Assembly: GCA_030847615.1 (NCBI GenBank)
Contig: JAUMIR010000004.1
Location: forward strand, 224,129,501 to 224,193,500
Reading direction: 5' to 3'
DNA: 64,000 bases
DNA from: Gambelia wislizenii
Lineage: Eukaryota > Chordata > Lepidosauria > Squamata > Crotaphytidae
Part shown: piece after piece, positions 53,730 through 64,000 of the stretch
How positions within the stretch are numbered: position 1 is the first letter of the stretch
How the letters are laid out: each line of letters opens with the position of its first letter
The notes under the pieces: model-generated
What the model saw: the letters and a program-made list of their open reading frames with translations, nothing else
Database searches by the model: none
What the model was told of the DNA's origin: nothing
Position numbers and translations under genes: made by a program

Positions 53730-54069
53730 ATTTCAGTCTGGTTTCTGGCCAGAACTTTGGCACTGAAATGGCCTTAGTTGTACTAATAGATGATCTATTC
53801 TGGGGGAGGCTACCCAGTTGATCTTCCTGGGTCTATTGGCTGTGGCTTTTGATACAATTGATCATAGTATCCTACTGGGGTGTAGGGATGAATGTAGCAG
53901 GCACTGGGTTACAGTGGTGCTGGTCCTATCTACAAGGCTAGTTCGCCAAAGAATAATATCGGGGTTCCTGTTCTGCCCCATGGCTAATAATCTATGGTAT
54001 GCTGCAGGGTTCAATCATATCCCTCATTTTCCTCAATATTTATATGAAGCTGCTGGATGAGGTTATTAG
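53730..54069 (+). pseudogene. L2-like LINE RT, 5' piece (interrupted by solo LTR)
   Basis: The plus strand shows LLAVAFDTIDHSILLG (motif A, first catalytic Asp kept, about 53836-53880). After a frame change, GMLQGSIISLIFLNIYMKLL then DEVIS follows (about 53998-54069), the region leading to the catalytic box in L2-group RTs. The reading stops in mid-domain at an inserted LTR; the continuation is at 54528. Confidence 0.85.
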
Positions 54070-54527
54070 TGTCAGGATATTGGGACATACATTAGTTAGA
54101 TTTATTCTGCAAAGAGCTGAGAAATAGCACACAGATCTACAGAACTAATGGCAATTAGAAATGTATCAGTATTGATGAGCTCTGAGCTGGTGCAGAGCTC
54201 ACTGGGGGAGGTTCTAGGAACTTAGCAGAGCTAGATTTTTAGTTTTGTCCTGTGGAGTTGAACTGAGCAGTTCTGTTTTGAATCTTGAAGTGTGAAGATA
54301 GTTTTCCTTCTGTGGGTGCTGTAATATACTGTAAATAGTCTTTATTATATTTATTTTATTATAAATATTTTTATATATTTATTATATTCAAATAAAGAAT
54401 AAGAAGATTTTAGACATAAGCCTGTGTCTTTGCTTTTGTTCTGATGCATGAAGGAACAGTACTCCACTACCATTTTATGCTGCCTGGACCTTTTGAAGAG
54501 GTTCCCAGTGCACACTATCACCTGACA
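54070..54527 (+). mobile_element. solo LTR with 5-bp target duplication
   Basis: 458 bp beginning TGTCAGG and ending CCTGACA, a perfect 7-bp terminal inverted repeat of TG...CA type. ATTAG is duplicated at both sides (54065-54069 and 54528-54532). A poly(A) signal AATAAA lies at 54391-54396, about 70% into the element, after an AT-rich stretch, as expected for the R region. The insertion splits an L2-like RT exactly, with no host bases lost. Internal retroviral or gypsy sequence has been removed by LTR recombination. Endogenous retrovirus versus gypsy origin cannot be decided from the LTR alone. Confidence 0.9.
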
Positions 54528-54670
54528 ATTAGGAACTTTGGAGCTGGGTGCCATCAGTATACTGATGACATTCATCTCTATTTCTCCTTGTCATTGGAGT
54601 CAACTGGGGATGTGCAAGCACTAATGCCTGGATGCTGTAATGGTTGGATGAGGGCCATTAAAATTAAGCT
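54528..54670 (+). pseudogene. L2-like LINE RT, 3' piece
   Basis: Continuation of the RT after the LTR: RNFGAGCHQYTDDIHLYFS, holding the catalytic box as YTDD (about 54556-54567), then SLESTGDVQALMPGCCNGWM and RAIKIKL. Both catalytic aspartates are kept, but the element ends shortly afterwards in GC-rich hairpin sequence. Confidence 0.87.
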
Positions 54671-54811
54671 GATGGTGGGGGGAAGGGAGGAGGCAGGCTA
54701 AATCACTCCTCCTCCCCCCCCCCACCATTGCCATCACCCCCCTATGACCAGAGCTTTCTGGGGGGAAGGGAGAGGCAAGAGATCCCTCCCTCTCCCTTCC
54801 TCCCCACCATC
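54671..54811. repeat. G/C-rich inverted repeat
   Basis: GATGGTGGGGGGAAGGGAGG at the left and CCTTCCTCCCCACCATC at the right are inverted copies. A second C-rich stretch, CTCCTCCCCCCCCCC, and GGGGGGAAGGGAGAGGC lie between them. Strand-asymmetric G and C runs could form quadruplex or hairpin structures. Confidence 0.7.
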
Positions 54812-56290
54812 GTCAACCGGTACAATTGAATCAGCAGTTGAATCAACAGTTGGTGAATCAGCAGAAGCGGGGTGCTACTCTATGTTATAAACATTAAAAA
54901 CACACCTGTTTGAATAAAGTATTGTTGCTAAAATGTACTTTTTCAGATACAGTAGTCTTAAGATCACTGTGGCATTCTATGTAAGTCAGCAGTTTCTTTG
55001 AGCATATTTGATGCCTTCTAACTATTGAATACATGTTTCAAATCATACATATGTGCGCATACACATAAACACACTGTAGCCTTACTGCTTATATACTCTA
55101 ATGAAAAGGTTATTTTTCTTTTTAAAAAATCCCTGCTTAGCATATATTGCTGACTAAAAGCAGACGTCCTATTCTGTTTGGCTTAGCAATTTTGCTTGGA
55201 GCTTTATGTCCTTCCACATTTTTACTCTTTGCTATTTAATTTAAGCTTAAATTTAAATAGTAAAGCCCCTAAGAGTCATGGAAAAATTCTCACTTGAGTA
55301 CTAAAGAAATCACTCAGAGTAAATCCCATTCTCATGAGGTTCCATCAGGTTTTGAGCAGATTCAGGTATCAGAAGGTACCAGCATCTTCAATCAATTAAA
55401 CAGTTGTTTATGACTTTATGGAAATATAATCCCAATATACCGTAATTGACCAGGAGTCCCAATTATTTTTTTAGTCTTTTGGAACCAAGAACACAAAGAT
55501 TTGTTATTCTGCTGTGCTTTTGGCCCCGTTGAGATCCTGATACAAGAGAGCATCCCCCCTCCCTCCCTCAAGTGCTTTCCTAGAAGTTAGGATGTAGGAG
55601 CCAAGATTGCTAACCTCTTCCTGACAGGGAGCTCCCAGTAACCAGATTATCAAAGTCTATAGGACTGAGTCCGCTTCTTAATTTGGGCAATCTTAATCCT
55701 CAAGGTTGACATTTATTCTTTCCTGTTTCTCCTGGTTAAGGAGGTACATCTCATCTATTTTTGGCATTAGGGCTATTTTTAATTTTGTTTTGATATGTCT
55801 TAGTATTGAAAGCTTTCGTTTGATTTTTATCATAGGAAGGCTATAAATGGCCAAATTAATATAAATGCTCTTTCAGAAACTCCTTTACATTGGTTGTTGG
55901 ATAATATTGCTACAACCAGTTTCTTAAGGAAATACAGTGCAGTTCATCTCCATTTGCCACAGTGTCAAGATTTCTCCTGTCTTACAATTAACATGATCTA
56001 GCCGTCTTAAGAATTTATGCCACTTCAGTATTTAGTGGCATGGAGAACTTTGTATAAAAGGCTCTCCACACAGAAGTTTTGAGTATAATAGGGTGAAGTT
56101 ATATTAAAATAACAAAAGATTTCTGGCAGCATGTAAGATGGACCTTGACTGTGGCATAAGCTTTTGTAGTCTAGTACACTTAATTGACCAGCAGTATTGA
56201 AAAACTTAAGTAAAGAGAGAGCTATGGAGCCGCAGGAGAAGGAAACACAGGAAGAAAAGTGTTACAATTTCATTTAAGCATTGTCACCGA
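54812..56290. other. AT-rich DNA, no gene seen
   Basis: No recognisable repeat or exon. Confidence 0.5.
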
Positions 56291-56295
56291 TTATA

Positions 56296-56544
56296 CAGTG
56301 GGCCCTTGGTAAGTGCTGGGGTTTGGTTCCAGGAACCCCTGGGGATACCAAAATCCATGACTGCTCAAGTCCCATTATCTACAATGGTGTAGTAAAATAG
56401 TGTCGCTTATATAAAATGGCAAAATCAAAGTTTGCTTTTTAGATTTATTTATTTATTTATTTATTTATTGCAGAGGGGGGTATTTTCAAGCCATGGATGG
56501 CTGGATCCATGGATGCAGAATCCATGGATATGGAGGGCTGATTG
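56296..56544. mobile_element. pogo/Tigger-like MITE (copy 9) with (TTTA)n
   Basis: Starts CAGTGGGCCCTTGGTAAGTG after TA and ends ATATGGAGGGCTGATTG before TA. The interior keeps TTGGTTCCAGGAACCCCTGG and ATACCAAAATCCATGACTGC. A TTTA microsatellite (56442-56469) replaces the usual AATAAT patch. Confidence 0.82.
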
Positions 56545-56579
56545 TACTACTTGGATTTCTTTGTGCGCACACCCTTTGC

Positions 56580-56915
56580 CTATGATAGACATGTTTAAAT
56601 ATTTGAAGGGATATCATATTGAGGATGGAGCAATCTTGTTTTCTGCTGCTCCAGAGACTAGGACACGTAGCAATGGGTTCAAACTACAGGAAAAGAGATT
56701 CCACCTAAACATTAGGAAGAACTTGGTGACAGTAAGAGCTGTTCAGCAGTGGAACACACTGCCTTGGAGTGTGGTAGAGTCTGCTTCTTTGGAGGTTTTT
56801 AAACAGAGGCAGGGGGGGCATCTGTCGGGAATGATTTGATTGTGTATTCCTGCATGGCAGGAGGTTGGACTGGATGGCCCTTGTGGTCTTTTCCAACTCT
56901 ATGATTCTATATCTG
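56580..56915 (+). pseudogene. CR1 LINE 3' end, sense
   Basis: An uninterrupted frame from 56591 to a stop at 56837 reads MFKYLKGYHIEDGAILFSAA, PETRTRSNGFKLQEKRFHLN and IRKNLVTVRAVQQWNTLPW, then SLEVFKQRQGGHLSGMI. This is the very C-terminus of CR1 ORF2. The 3' UTR GGAGGTTGGACTGGATGGCC and CCAACTCTATGATTCTAT end follow. No internal stop over some 80 codons suggests a relatively young, 5'-truncated insertion. Confidence 0.9.
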
Positions 56916-57657
56916 CTTATATATGTAGAATACAACCTCGATGGAGTATAATGCAGCACTTGTATCTCATGAAGTAGACTCTTAATTCATGAAAACTTAC
57001 ACCACAGTAAATATGGTGGTTGTTAGAACACTTTGTGTATTCTGTGACAAACTAATGTGGTAACCCATCTAGATCTCTTTCTGAAGAGGCACACATCCAG
57101 AAAAAAATAGGAACATGCTTTTGGGGGGGGGGAATAGAGCTAAATTCTAAATATTTCAAATGTAGGCTTTTGAAGAACTTCTTCCCAGAAAAACTGTGTA
57201 TAGTTAATGAAAATAAAGAGACCTAGACATTTCCCTCCAAGAGATGTTAGTATTTTAGATCTCAGATTGTGTTTTTTCTTTTTCTTTTTTACCCCCCATT
57301 ATGCAACATTTTGTCACAGTCAGTAAACTTCTGTTTTAGCAGGATGGTGTCATTGTGAAAATCCTGTTGATATTTCATATGATGAGAAAATTATATTTGG
57401 GCATTAATTTCTCAACTGATCAGGGCCATCAAACAGCGGAAACAATGATTTGGATGAAACTTTCCTGTTTGCTTACCAACATGACCAAATAATTTCCCAT
57501 ACACTGCTATACCTGTGTCCCTCACTGCAGTCTCAGAAGGGAAGCCTAAAACTACAAAAGTAGCATTATAGCAGTGGCTTCAGTCTTAGAAAACTCCACT
57601 TTGGATGTTGAGTAGTTGGTAATAAAGAAAATGAGAACCTCTCAAGACAGTGAACTG
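56916..57657. other. unique DNA, no gene seen
   Basis: No recognisable feature apart from a G run at about 57123-57132. Confidence 0.45.
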
Positions 57658-57970
57658 AGAGAGCCAGCATGCTGGAGTGGTTTGAGTGCTGGGACTTTAT
57701 CACATTACACTGTTATAGCGCTATTATTCCACTTTAACTGCTCTGGCTGCCTCCTGTGGAATTCTGGGGTTTGTAGTTTAGGGAGGCCTAAGAGCTCTCT
57801 GGTTGAGAATTCTAAATGCCCCTCCCTAAACTGCAAATCACAGGATTGCACTGGGTGACACTGCACAAATCAGAGGAAGGCAATGGCAAACCTCCTCTGC
57901 CAAGAAAACCCATAGGTTCATTTTAGGATTGCCATAAATTGGAAACTACTCGAAGGCACATAACAACAGG
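57658..57970 (+). mobile_element. chimera: tRNA SINE split by a half hAT-like MITE
   Basis: The SINE head (AGAGAGCCAGCATGCTGGAG, TGGTTTGAGTGCTGGGA) stops at about 57694. MITE sequence follows (CACTGTTATAGCGCTATTAT, CCACTTTAACTGC, GGAATTCTGGGGTTTGTAGT and the beginning of the second arm to CAAATCACAGGATTG). At about 57848 SINE sequence resumes (CACTGGGTGACACTG, AATCAGAGGAAGGCAATGGC) through ATTGCCATAAATTGGAAACT and CGAAGGCACATAACAAC. The SINE's B-box segment and the MITE's outer second arm are both missing. Confidence 0.8.
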
Positions 57971-58546
57971 CAGTGAAGCATGTGAACAGAGTTGACTTTG
58001 AAAGACCTGCTACAAGCTTCCAGGTTTTTTGCTTTCCTGATATAATAAAGGTTGTTCCCTGAAGCTTTATCAAAATCGACTGACAAAATTCATGGATAAG
58101 ATCACTAGTTTTAGTGGAAAGCTTCTGCAAGCTTATGTTTTTCTTTTTAAAAAAAATATCAAGACCAAGAACAAAACAAAACAAAACAACACATTCAGCT
58201 ACGGTCAATCATGTTTACATGCATTATCCAAAAATGACCATGAGCTCAAGCGACAGTATTTCAGACTTTTTTCCTTTTTTAATCAAATGGTGTAACATTA
58301 CTGGCAGAGCTTTTTATGTTTACATCACTCAGGTTTGTCCTCACATTGCCTGATATCACGGGGGAATAGCCTGAGGCACTTCTTTCTAAGGAAGTATGAG
58401 AGTTTTGCCTATCAACATACATATTGGCTAATATGCACATACACCATTGTTGGAAGTTCTAACCACCTACTCCTGTGTTATGACAGAGCACAAAGATAGC
58501 TAGAGAGAAATGTGAAGCCACAGAGCAGGGTGGGAAACCTTTGGCT
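57971..58546. other. unique DNA, no gene seen
   Basis: No recognisable feature; A-rich ACAAAACAAAACAAAAC at about 58172-58190. Confidence 0.45.
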
Positions 58547-58554
58547 CTCTAGAT

Positions 58555-59079
58555 CAGGGGTGGGCAACTGTGGAAGACTAAGGGGCCACATTAGGCCCGC
58601 GGGAGATCTTGGTGGGCTGCACCTCTCTACCACACCTTCTCCCGCAAAAAAGAAGAAGAAGAAGAGTTTTTTGCCCCCAAACACCCTCTGGGGACATTTT
58701 CACCATGTTTTGGGGGATTCCTGGGTCATTTTCTAACAACAGGAAGGAGAAGTAATTTCCTGTTCACTTCCTGTTTCAGAAAAGGCCTCTACTTGGGTCT
58801 AAATTGATGTGAGTTTTGGGGTTTTTTTGTTTGTTTTTTGTTTTTGTTTGTTTTTGTTTTTTTTGCAAAATGTAGTAGAAATGGGCCCGTTGCCCACTAA
58901 GGCATTTTATGAGGAATTTTATTTTAAAAAATTGCAAAAAATAGTTTTTACTGAGGTGGTGGTCAGGGGACCTCCAGACATGGTGGAAAGGTCCTCCACA
59001 CCTCCAAGAGTGTGTTTAGTGGCATTCTTGAGCAAAGATTATATATATACAGCCCAAGGCCACATGTTGCCCATTCCTT
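58555..59079. mobile_element. 525-bp hAT-like non-autonomous element with 8-bp target duplication
   Basis: Starts CAGGGGTGGGCAACTGTGG and ends CCACATGTTGCCCATTCCTT, imperfect inverted ends of the classic hAT CAGGGGTGGGCAA type. Flanking CTCTAGAT (58547-58554) and CCTTAGAT (59080-59087) agree at 6/8. The interior has GAAGAAGAAGAAGAG, a T/G-rich TTTGTTTGTTTT patch at about 58821-58862 and no transposase. Confidence 0.8.
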
Positions 59080-59087
59080 CCTTAGAT

Positions 59088-60160
59088 GTTGGACTCTGCC
59101 TTCAATAAATCCCATCAAGCATGGACAGTGGTCAAGAATTATGGAGATGTTGTCCAGCTTCTGTAAGGGCAAACAGCTGCTGTTTTACCTGTCTTAGTGA
59201 AAACAGCAGCTGAGCCTATGGTACTGCTAAAGAGGATGCATAGGGCAACAAACCAAAAATTAGTACAGGGCAACACAGTAGTCCCATTCATTTGTTATGT
59301 ATCTGTGTTGAATTAAGACATTAATCCCACCCACCCCCGTCTCTAGTTCCATCATTCCCTTTGTGGAAAGTGATGAGTCTGAATAACAGAGGTTCCCCCA
59401 AATATAGGTACTCTCCATGTGATTAGAACACACACCTCAGCAGTAACAACAGAATCCCCAACTGTGTGGAGAACATTCCCTCATAGGGGTTGTCACTCTC
59501 CATGTGTGGAAATTGAAGGAGGTAGTGGCAGAAGAGGTGAAGCTAACATGTTCCCTCTGCCTTTTGATTTGCCAAACATAATGACTAAATAAGGCTTATT
59601 TGTAAAGTCATCAACAGATTTTCAACAACTGGTGCGTAGTGTGTCTTCCTTTGTTATTTATTGCATCCATGGCTGTGCTAGAGCTGTTTAACATGACAGT
59701 GCAGTCATCAGGGTTGTTTTGCATCTTTTTTTTTAATTAAGAATTTCCAACCATAAAGTAAACATACCTTATTTACAGTACCTTATGAGATCTGAGTTAT
59801 GACATATTTATAAAACCAAAATAATTCCAATTTCCAAACATATTTTTCTTATTTCTCATTTAAAAAATCCATTTAATAAATTTTCAAACTATTATTCTCG
59901 TAGTCCTATTATCTTTACTGTACATCAGGTTTATGCTTTGGTTTTTTCTTACACAAAAATATTATCTCTAATGAATCTCACACTGTTGAATGTGCAGTCA
60001 TCAGTTTTAATGCTTATGAAATGGTTTCTCCTGCTGCCAGGCAACTTGTTTTTTTTATCAGTGAGACTGACATTAAGCTGGATTTTAGAATAACATTTTC
60101 CACCTAGAGATGAGGCAGCATAAAGAATACTTCAGTTTAGAATAGGTCTAGTGTTTCTTT
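59088..60160. other. AT-rich DNA, no gene seen
   Basis: No recognisable repeat or exon. Confidence 0.45.
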
Positions 60161-60380
60161 GAGAGCCACCATGGTGTAGTGCTTTGAGTGTTGGACTAGG
60201 ACTCTGGAGAACAGGGTTCAAATCCCTGCTTGGCCATGGAAACCCTCTGAGTGACCTTGGGTAAGCCACATACTCTCAGCCTCAGAGGAGAGCAAACCCC
60301 CTCTGAATAAACCTTGCCAAGAAAACTCTGTGATAGGGGTGCTGTATATCAGAAATTACTTGAAGTACGCGACAACAGCG
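60161..60380 (+). mobile_element. tRNA-derived SINE, ACA-tailed (copy 3)
   Basis: GAGAGCCACCATGGTGTAGT, TTGGACTAGGACTCTGGAGA, B box GGTTCAAATCC, GGAAACCCTCTGAGTGACCT, CCTCAGAGGAGAGCAAACCC, ending CTTGAAGTACGCGACAACAG. Full length with intact B box. Confidence 0.9.
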
Positions 60381-62035
60381 AAGTGTTTTCTTCAGTTTGC
60401 TGGCCATCACGCCAAAATAGTTACCAAAACAATATAATTCAAAGTTCTTTGACCATAGTTGAGGTACATATCATGTCACCCTTTTCCCTGACCATGCCCG
60501 TCTCCTGCCATCACCTGGTTCCACATCCATATTTAGGAGGTCAACAGAGATCTGGAACACTATTTGTGCCAGGAATGCTGGAGTGCGAGGGAAGGAGACA
60601 ATACAGAATATCTAGCAGGATGAAGTCAAGCATCCCTACCTTTGCTGCAAAACAAAAACAAAAAAAACCCAACCTTCTGTGCAATAGAGGGGGTGAGCCT
60701 CTTAGCTTAAACGTGAAGTTTGTACATTCTTCATCAAATAGTTTGCTGGAGATAAAATAACTTGTGGGTTCATATGTCCTTGATTTGAAAAGTAAATTCT
60801 GTAAAAAAAAAAAGGGGGGGGTTGAACAGTTGGTTCTTTGAAAATGAGAGCTAGCTCTATTTTAGACTCTTATTTCTCTTATTTGCATTTAGAAATTGTG
60901 AGTGATACGTTCTCAGTATTAGTAGCATTTTATTCACTATTTGTTGTACAGTATATTGGATGTCTTGTACTAGCCCTGACCCTATACAAAGCTGACTCCT
61001 AGTGGTTAGTCTAAGATGGTACAGTTTTCTTTGTTTCTTTGACCAGGTCAGATTTTGATATCCTCTTTAATCTCTGTGTTGTACAAAATTACAGTCTTGA
61101 AATCCTGGTTTTAGGTAAATCTATTGCCAGTTCTTGAGATTGTTAAATGTCTGTTTTTTGTTTTTAAAGTGACTGGTATATTTTATTTAGAATCAATTAT
61201 GATACTCTGTTTAAAATACAGAACCATCTTTTGTTCCACCTTGAGTGACAATTATTTGTTCAAGGTGTTACATATAACTAGAGAAGTTTATACATACAAT
61301 TTTTAAACAACATAATAGGATGCTATTAAAGGATACAAGACATTATTTCTAGAAGCATTAGTACACCATTAGAGGAAACTATAACCAGAGAAACAATTAA
61401 ACATGAAAAAAAGATGTTCAGTGTCTAGACACTCAATGCTCATAGTTTAAGTGCATATACAACTTAATGCCCTTAATGCATTAATTCTAATAAATGGAGT
61501 TTCACATTTGCTTATTATTGACATGCTTGATCATTTTAATTTTCTTTGTTCTAAGCATTTTTGGATATATTTGGAATCAGTTGCATGTGCCAGTTAGAAT
61601 AAATGAGGATAAAAGCAGAGGTTCATTGTACAGGGACTGAGAGAGGATAGAGAGATCTTTCTATTCTTTACTAGACATGGTTTTGGGTTATACCTGATCA
61701 GTCAGTCTGTTACTATGGTTATATAGTCTCTTGGCCCTGAATGAAGAAGAAATAACCTGAAAATACATTTAAAAATCCCCTGTGTGTCTTGACAGTCTGG
61801 GAGTTTCAAGATATTCTTGAAACACCATCTGTTTGGTCCCATCTGTTTCCTCACATCCCATGAGTTGTCTTATGACAAATAATTAGAAGTATGATGCTAA
61901 ATACACTGTGTAAATTCTTATGATCACACATGAAAAAAATGTGACCAGTAATGTCAAACCACAGGGCATGACCATGTAACCAGTAATGCTAAGCCAGGCA
62001 GCATTTCCCCCATATCCTGTAAACCTTTTGCCTCT
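60381..62035. other. unique AT-rich DNA, no gene seen
   Basis: No recognisable repeat or exon in about 1.6 kb. It has an A11/G8 homopolymer junction at about 60801-60820. Confidence 0.45.
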
Positions 62036-62155
62036 GCTTGTTGAATTACAGCTCCTAGCATCCCTTACCATTGGCCAAGCTGGCTGGGGTTACTGAAAGC
62101 TGCAGTCCAAAACATCTGGAAGGTCAAACATTTCCCTGCCTCTGGCCTATTTGTA
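62036..62155. repeat. palindromic MITE-like repeat (copy 8)
   Basis: TTGAATTACAGCTCCTAGCA, TACCATTGGCCAAGCTGGCT, AGCTGCAGTCCAAAACATCT, GGAAGGTCAAAC. Same family. Confidence 0.7.
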
Positions 62156-62317
62156 ATGAAGATGTCCTTTCAAATGAGAACGCTTGCTGATGCCTGTCAG
62201 CTCTTTTCAGTGTTGCAGGTTGCCAGGTAGAGGATCAATTCAGTATCAATACCTCCAAGTATTGCCAAATAAGGGACATATATCTAGTGTATTTTCCCTT
62301 CAAAGAAAATTCACTTT

Positions 62318-62395
62318 AGTGAACATTTATTTCCCACCTCTTTTCAAAACCGTATTCAGGGTAACTCACACAACAATATTGCAGATATTTAGAGG
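62318..62395 (-). mobile_element. LINE/SINE tail fragment, antisense
   Basis: AACATTTATTTCCCACCTCT, TTTCAAAACCGTATTCAGGG, AACTCACACAACAATA: inverted '...AAGAGGTGGGAAATAAATG' tail. Confidence 0.45.
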
Positions 62396-62804
62396 CTGAT
62401 GTACATTGATGTGCATTGCTTCCTTTATGTACAAATGTGTATTTAGACTGATAGACTAACTATCATACACAGATATTTAACATTTTAGGGAATTGTTGGA
62501 AAAAATTGAGAGCGTCACCGAAACAACTTTGTTCTATACATGGTCCAACATGGATATTGCCTTTTGTAACCAATTTACATAGCAGTGGGCAAATTTTGGA
62601 TAAAATTCTTGCATGGGATTAGTTACACCTTGTCATGATGACTGAGTCATGTCACTCAGGCTTGGCCAGGTAGCTTTTTCGATAAATATGTCAGATATTT
62701 ATCTCTTAAGAATGTGTTCTCTCAATAGAACTGAAGAATTGTAGAATTAAACAGCTAGAAACCAATAGGTCACCCCAGTAGTAGCTCAAATAAAAACAGC
62801 AGTG

Positions 62805-62905
62805 GTATTTATTTAAAAATGTCTTTCTACCCCATATCTCTACAGTATCTCCAAAGTGTCATACAAAAATTAGAGTAATACAGCAATGTAATAAAACAAA
62901 ACCAA
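62805..62905 (-). mobile_element. LINE/SINE tail fragment, antisense
   Basis: GGTATTTATTTAAAAATGTC, TTTCTACCCCATATCTCTAC, TCCAAAGTGTCATACAAAAA: inverted tail of the same general type. Confidence 0.4.
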
Positions 62906-64000
62906 CAGCTGAACAGTAACCATTGAGAATCATAGAACGGCCATCTAGCTGTAAATCAAGCCAAAAGAAGAAGGTAGGACAGAAGAGCCTGTCATACCTT
63001 CCAACAGAGTACAGTAGTGACCATGAGGGAGCAAGGCAATGGTTACCTCGCCAGAGAGTTTCAAAGCTGAGAAGGCTCTAGGCCTATTTGCTACTTGCCA
63101 TTTATCAGTTGGTTACAAAACCCTCAACTGACACACTTCCCTTCAGCAAGGTTGAGGGGATATATGAGTTAAACCATAGCTTTAGTTATCTAAGATCCTG
63201 GTCAAAAATTAAAAATTGTACCTAGACCTTTTCCCAGTAGCTTCAGGTGCTTCATATAAAGCAGGATCCCATTCAAATTTGAAAGGTAAGCACTGTTGAG
63301 TCATATGGAATCAATGAAAAACTAGTTCAGACATTTTCCTCTTCAGGTAAGTAGTCCCAGAATGTACTGTCTCTTTAGCAGATATCGTGTATGAACTGCG
63401 TAAATTATAGTCATTATCTTGGAGCAAGTGCCAGATCTTGAAGGCTGGCAAAAATGCCTCTGAGAATGGAAATTGCTGCTACCGTGCTTTTTGCTAATGA
63501 ACCCAATTTCTTCCTTCTAAAGGTTGAGTGGGAAGGTTGGAATTCTTTAGTGGGGATTGAGAAGCACTTTGTTTATGCTTAGAGGCACTCTCATTTCTGC
63601 TTAAGAATCCTCAGGCAATGTCGTTGATTCAGTGTGCTTCCTCTTACAGTCCCTCTTGTAAAATGGAACTAGCAATCCTATTACATTAATTACAGTACAT
63701 ATGTTCAAATTTTATTAGGCTTATTCCTTCTGTCATATAGAAATTTCTAATCATATGCACTGACTGTCTCCCCCTTTCTGCTAATGTCATGTTTCAGGCC
63801 TGGATTACATTGGGCCTGCAGTTATCCATCAGACCACAGCAATTGGTCCTAGCTCCACTTATTCACATACAGGAGTTGGCCTGTTTCAATCTGGAAGCCT
63901 ACTTGACCTTTTTTACTTGACACTGTCTTGAGTTGTTTCAAGGCAGTGTTAAAGATGTGCTTATGTTGTTCACATGATTATAGCAAGTAGCTGACATAAT
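62906..64000. other. unique DNA, no gene seen
   Basis: No recognisable repeat or exon to the end of the window. Confidence 0.45.

Overview
The window looks like vertebrate, almost certainly squamate reptile, nuclear DNA. It is probably from an iguanian lizard (Anolis/Sceloporus/Phrynosoma type). The basis is the repeat mix: tRNA-derived SINEs ending in ACA repeats, 5S rRNA-derived SINEs, a Sauria-type SINE, RTE-BovB and CR1 3' ends, an L2/Vingi-like LINE ending in ATT repeats, pogo/Tigger-like, hAT-like and mariner DNA elements, and a DIRS retrotransposon. Composition is AT-rich with GC-rich islands only inside mobile elements. There are no bacterial-style operons, and no host gene can be followed from start to stop. 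The species and the repeat family names are recalled from general knowledge and were not checked against a database.

Layout. 0-14 kb: mostly unique intronic or intergenic DNA with scattered SINEs, four pogo-like MITEs (two containing GC-rich internal repeats), palindromic MITEs, a CT microsatellite and an antisense BovB tail. 14-22 kb: degraded SINEs, two antisense CR1 3' ends (the first keeps the RT FADD box) and a sense L2/Vingi-like 3' end. 22-35 kb: AT-rich DNA with 5S SINEs, hAT-like MITEs, two more pogo-like MITEs, an unidentified moderately GC-rich block (33.4-34.3 kb), and two short exon-like segments with good splice sites (22348-22421 and 34826-34891) that I cannot assign to a gene.

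35-42 kb: a sense CR1 tail, a sense BovB C-terminal fragment, a 1.66-kb GC-rich multi-hairpin DNA element (36.6-38.2 kb), a degraded L2-like fragment, and a complete but dead mariner (40620-41938). 42.8-43.5 kb: a repeat-free stretch that is a candidate conserved non-coding element. 45-50.6 kb: a structurally complete DIRS element with inverted terminal repeats, an internal complementary region, and gag, RT, RNase H and tyrosine recombinase relics.

50.6-64 kb: a long-inverted-repeat MITE (52.5 kb), an L2-like LINE interrupted by a solo LTR with a perfect target duplication (54.07-54.53 kb), two pogo-like MITEs, a CR1 tail, a SINE/MITE chimera, a hAT-like element with a target duplication, and one more tRNA SINE.

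The coding traces are parts of mobile elements, all broken or 5'-truncated. The most interesting objects are the DIRS element with its full terminal architecture, the multi-hairpin GC-rich element, and the recurrent pattern of GC-rich repeat modules inside otherwise small inverted-repeat transposons. I found no convincing new host-encoded system.
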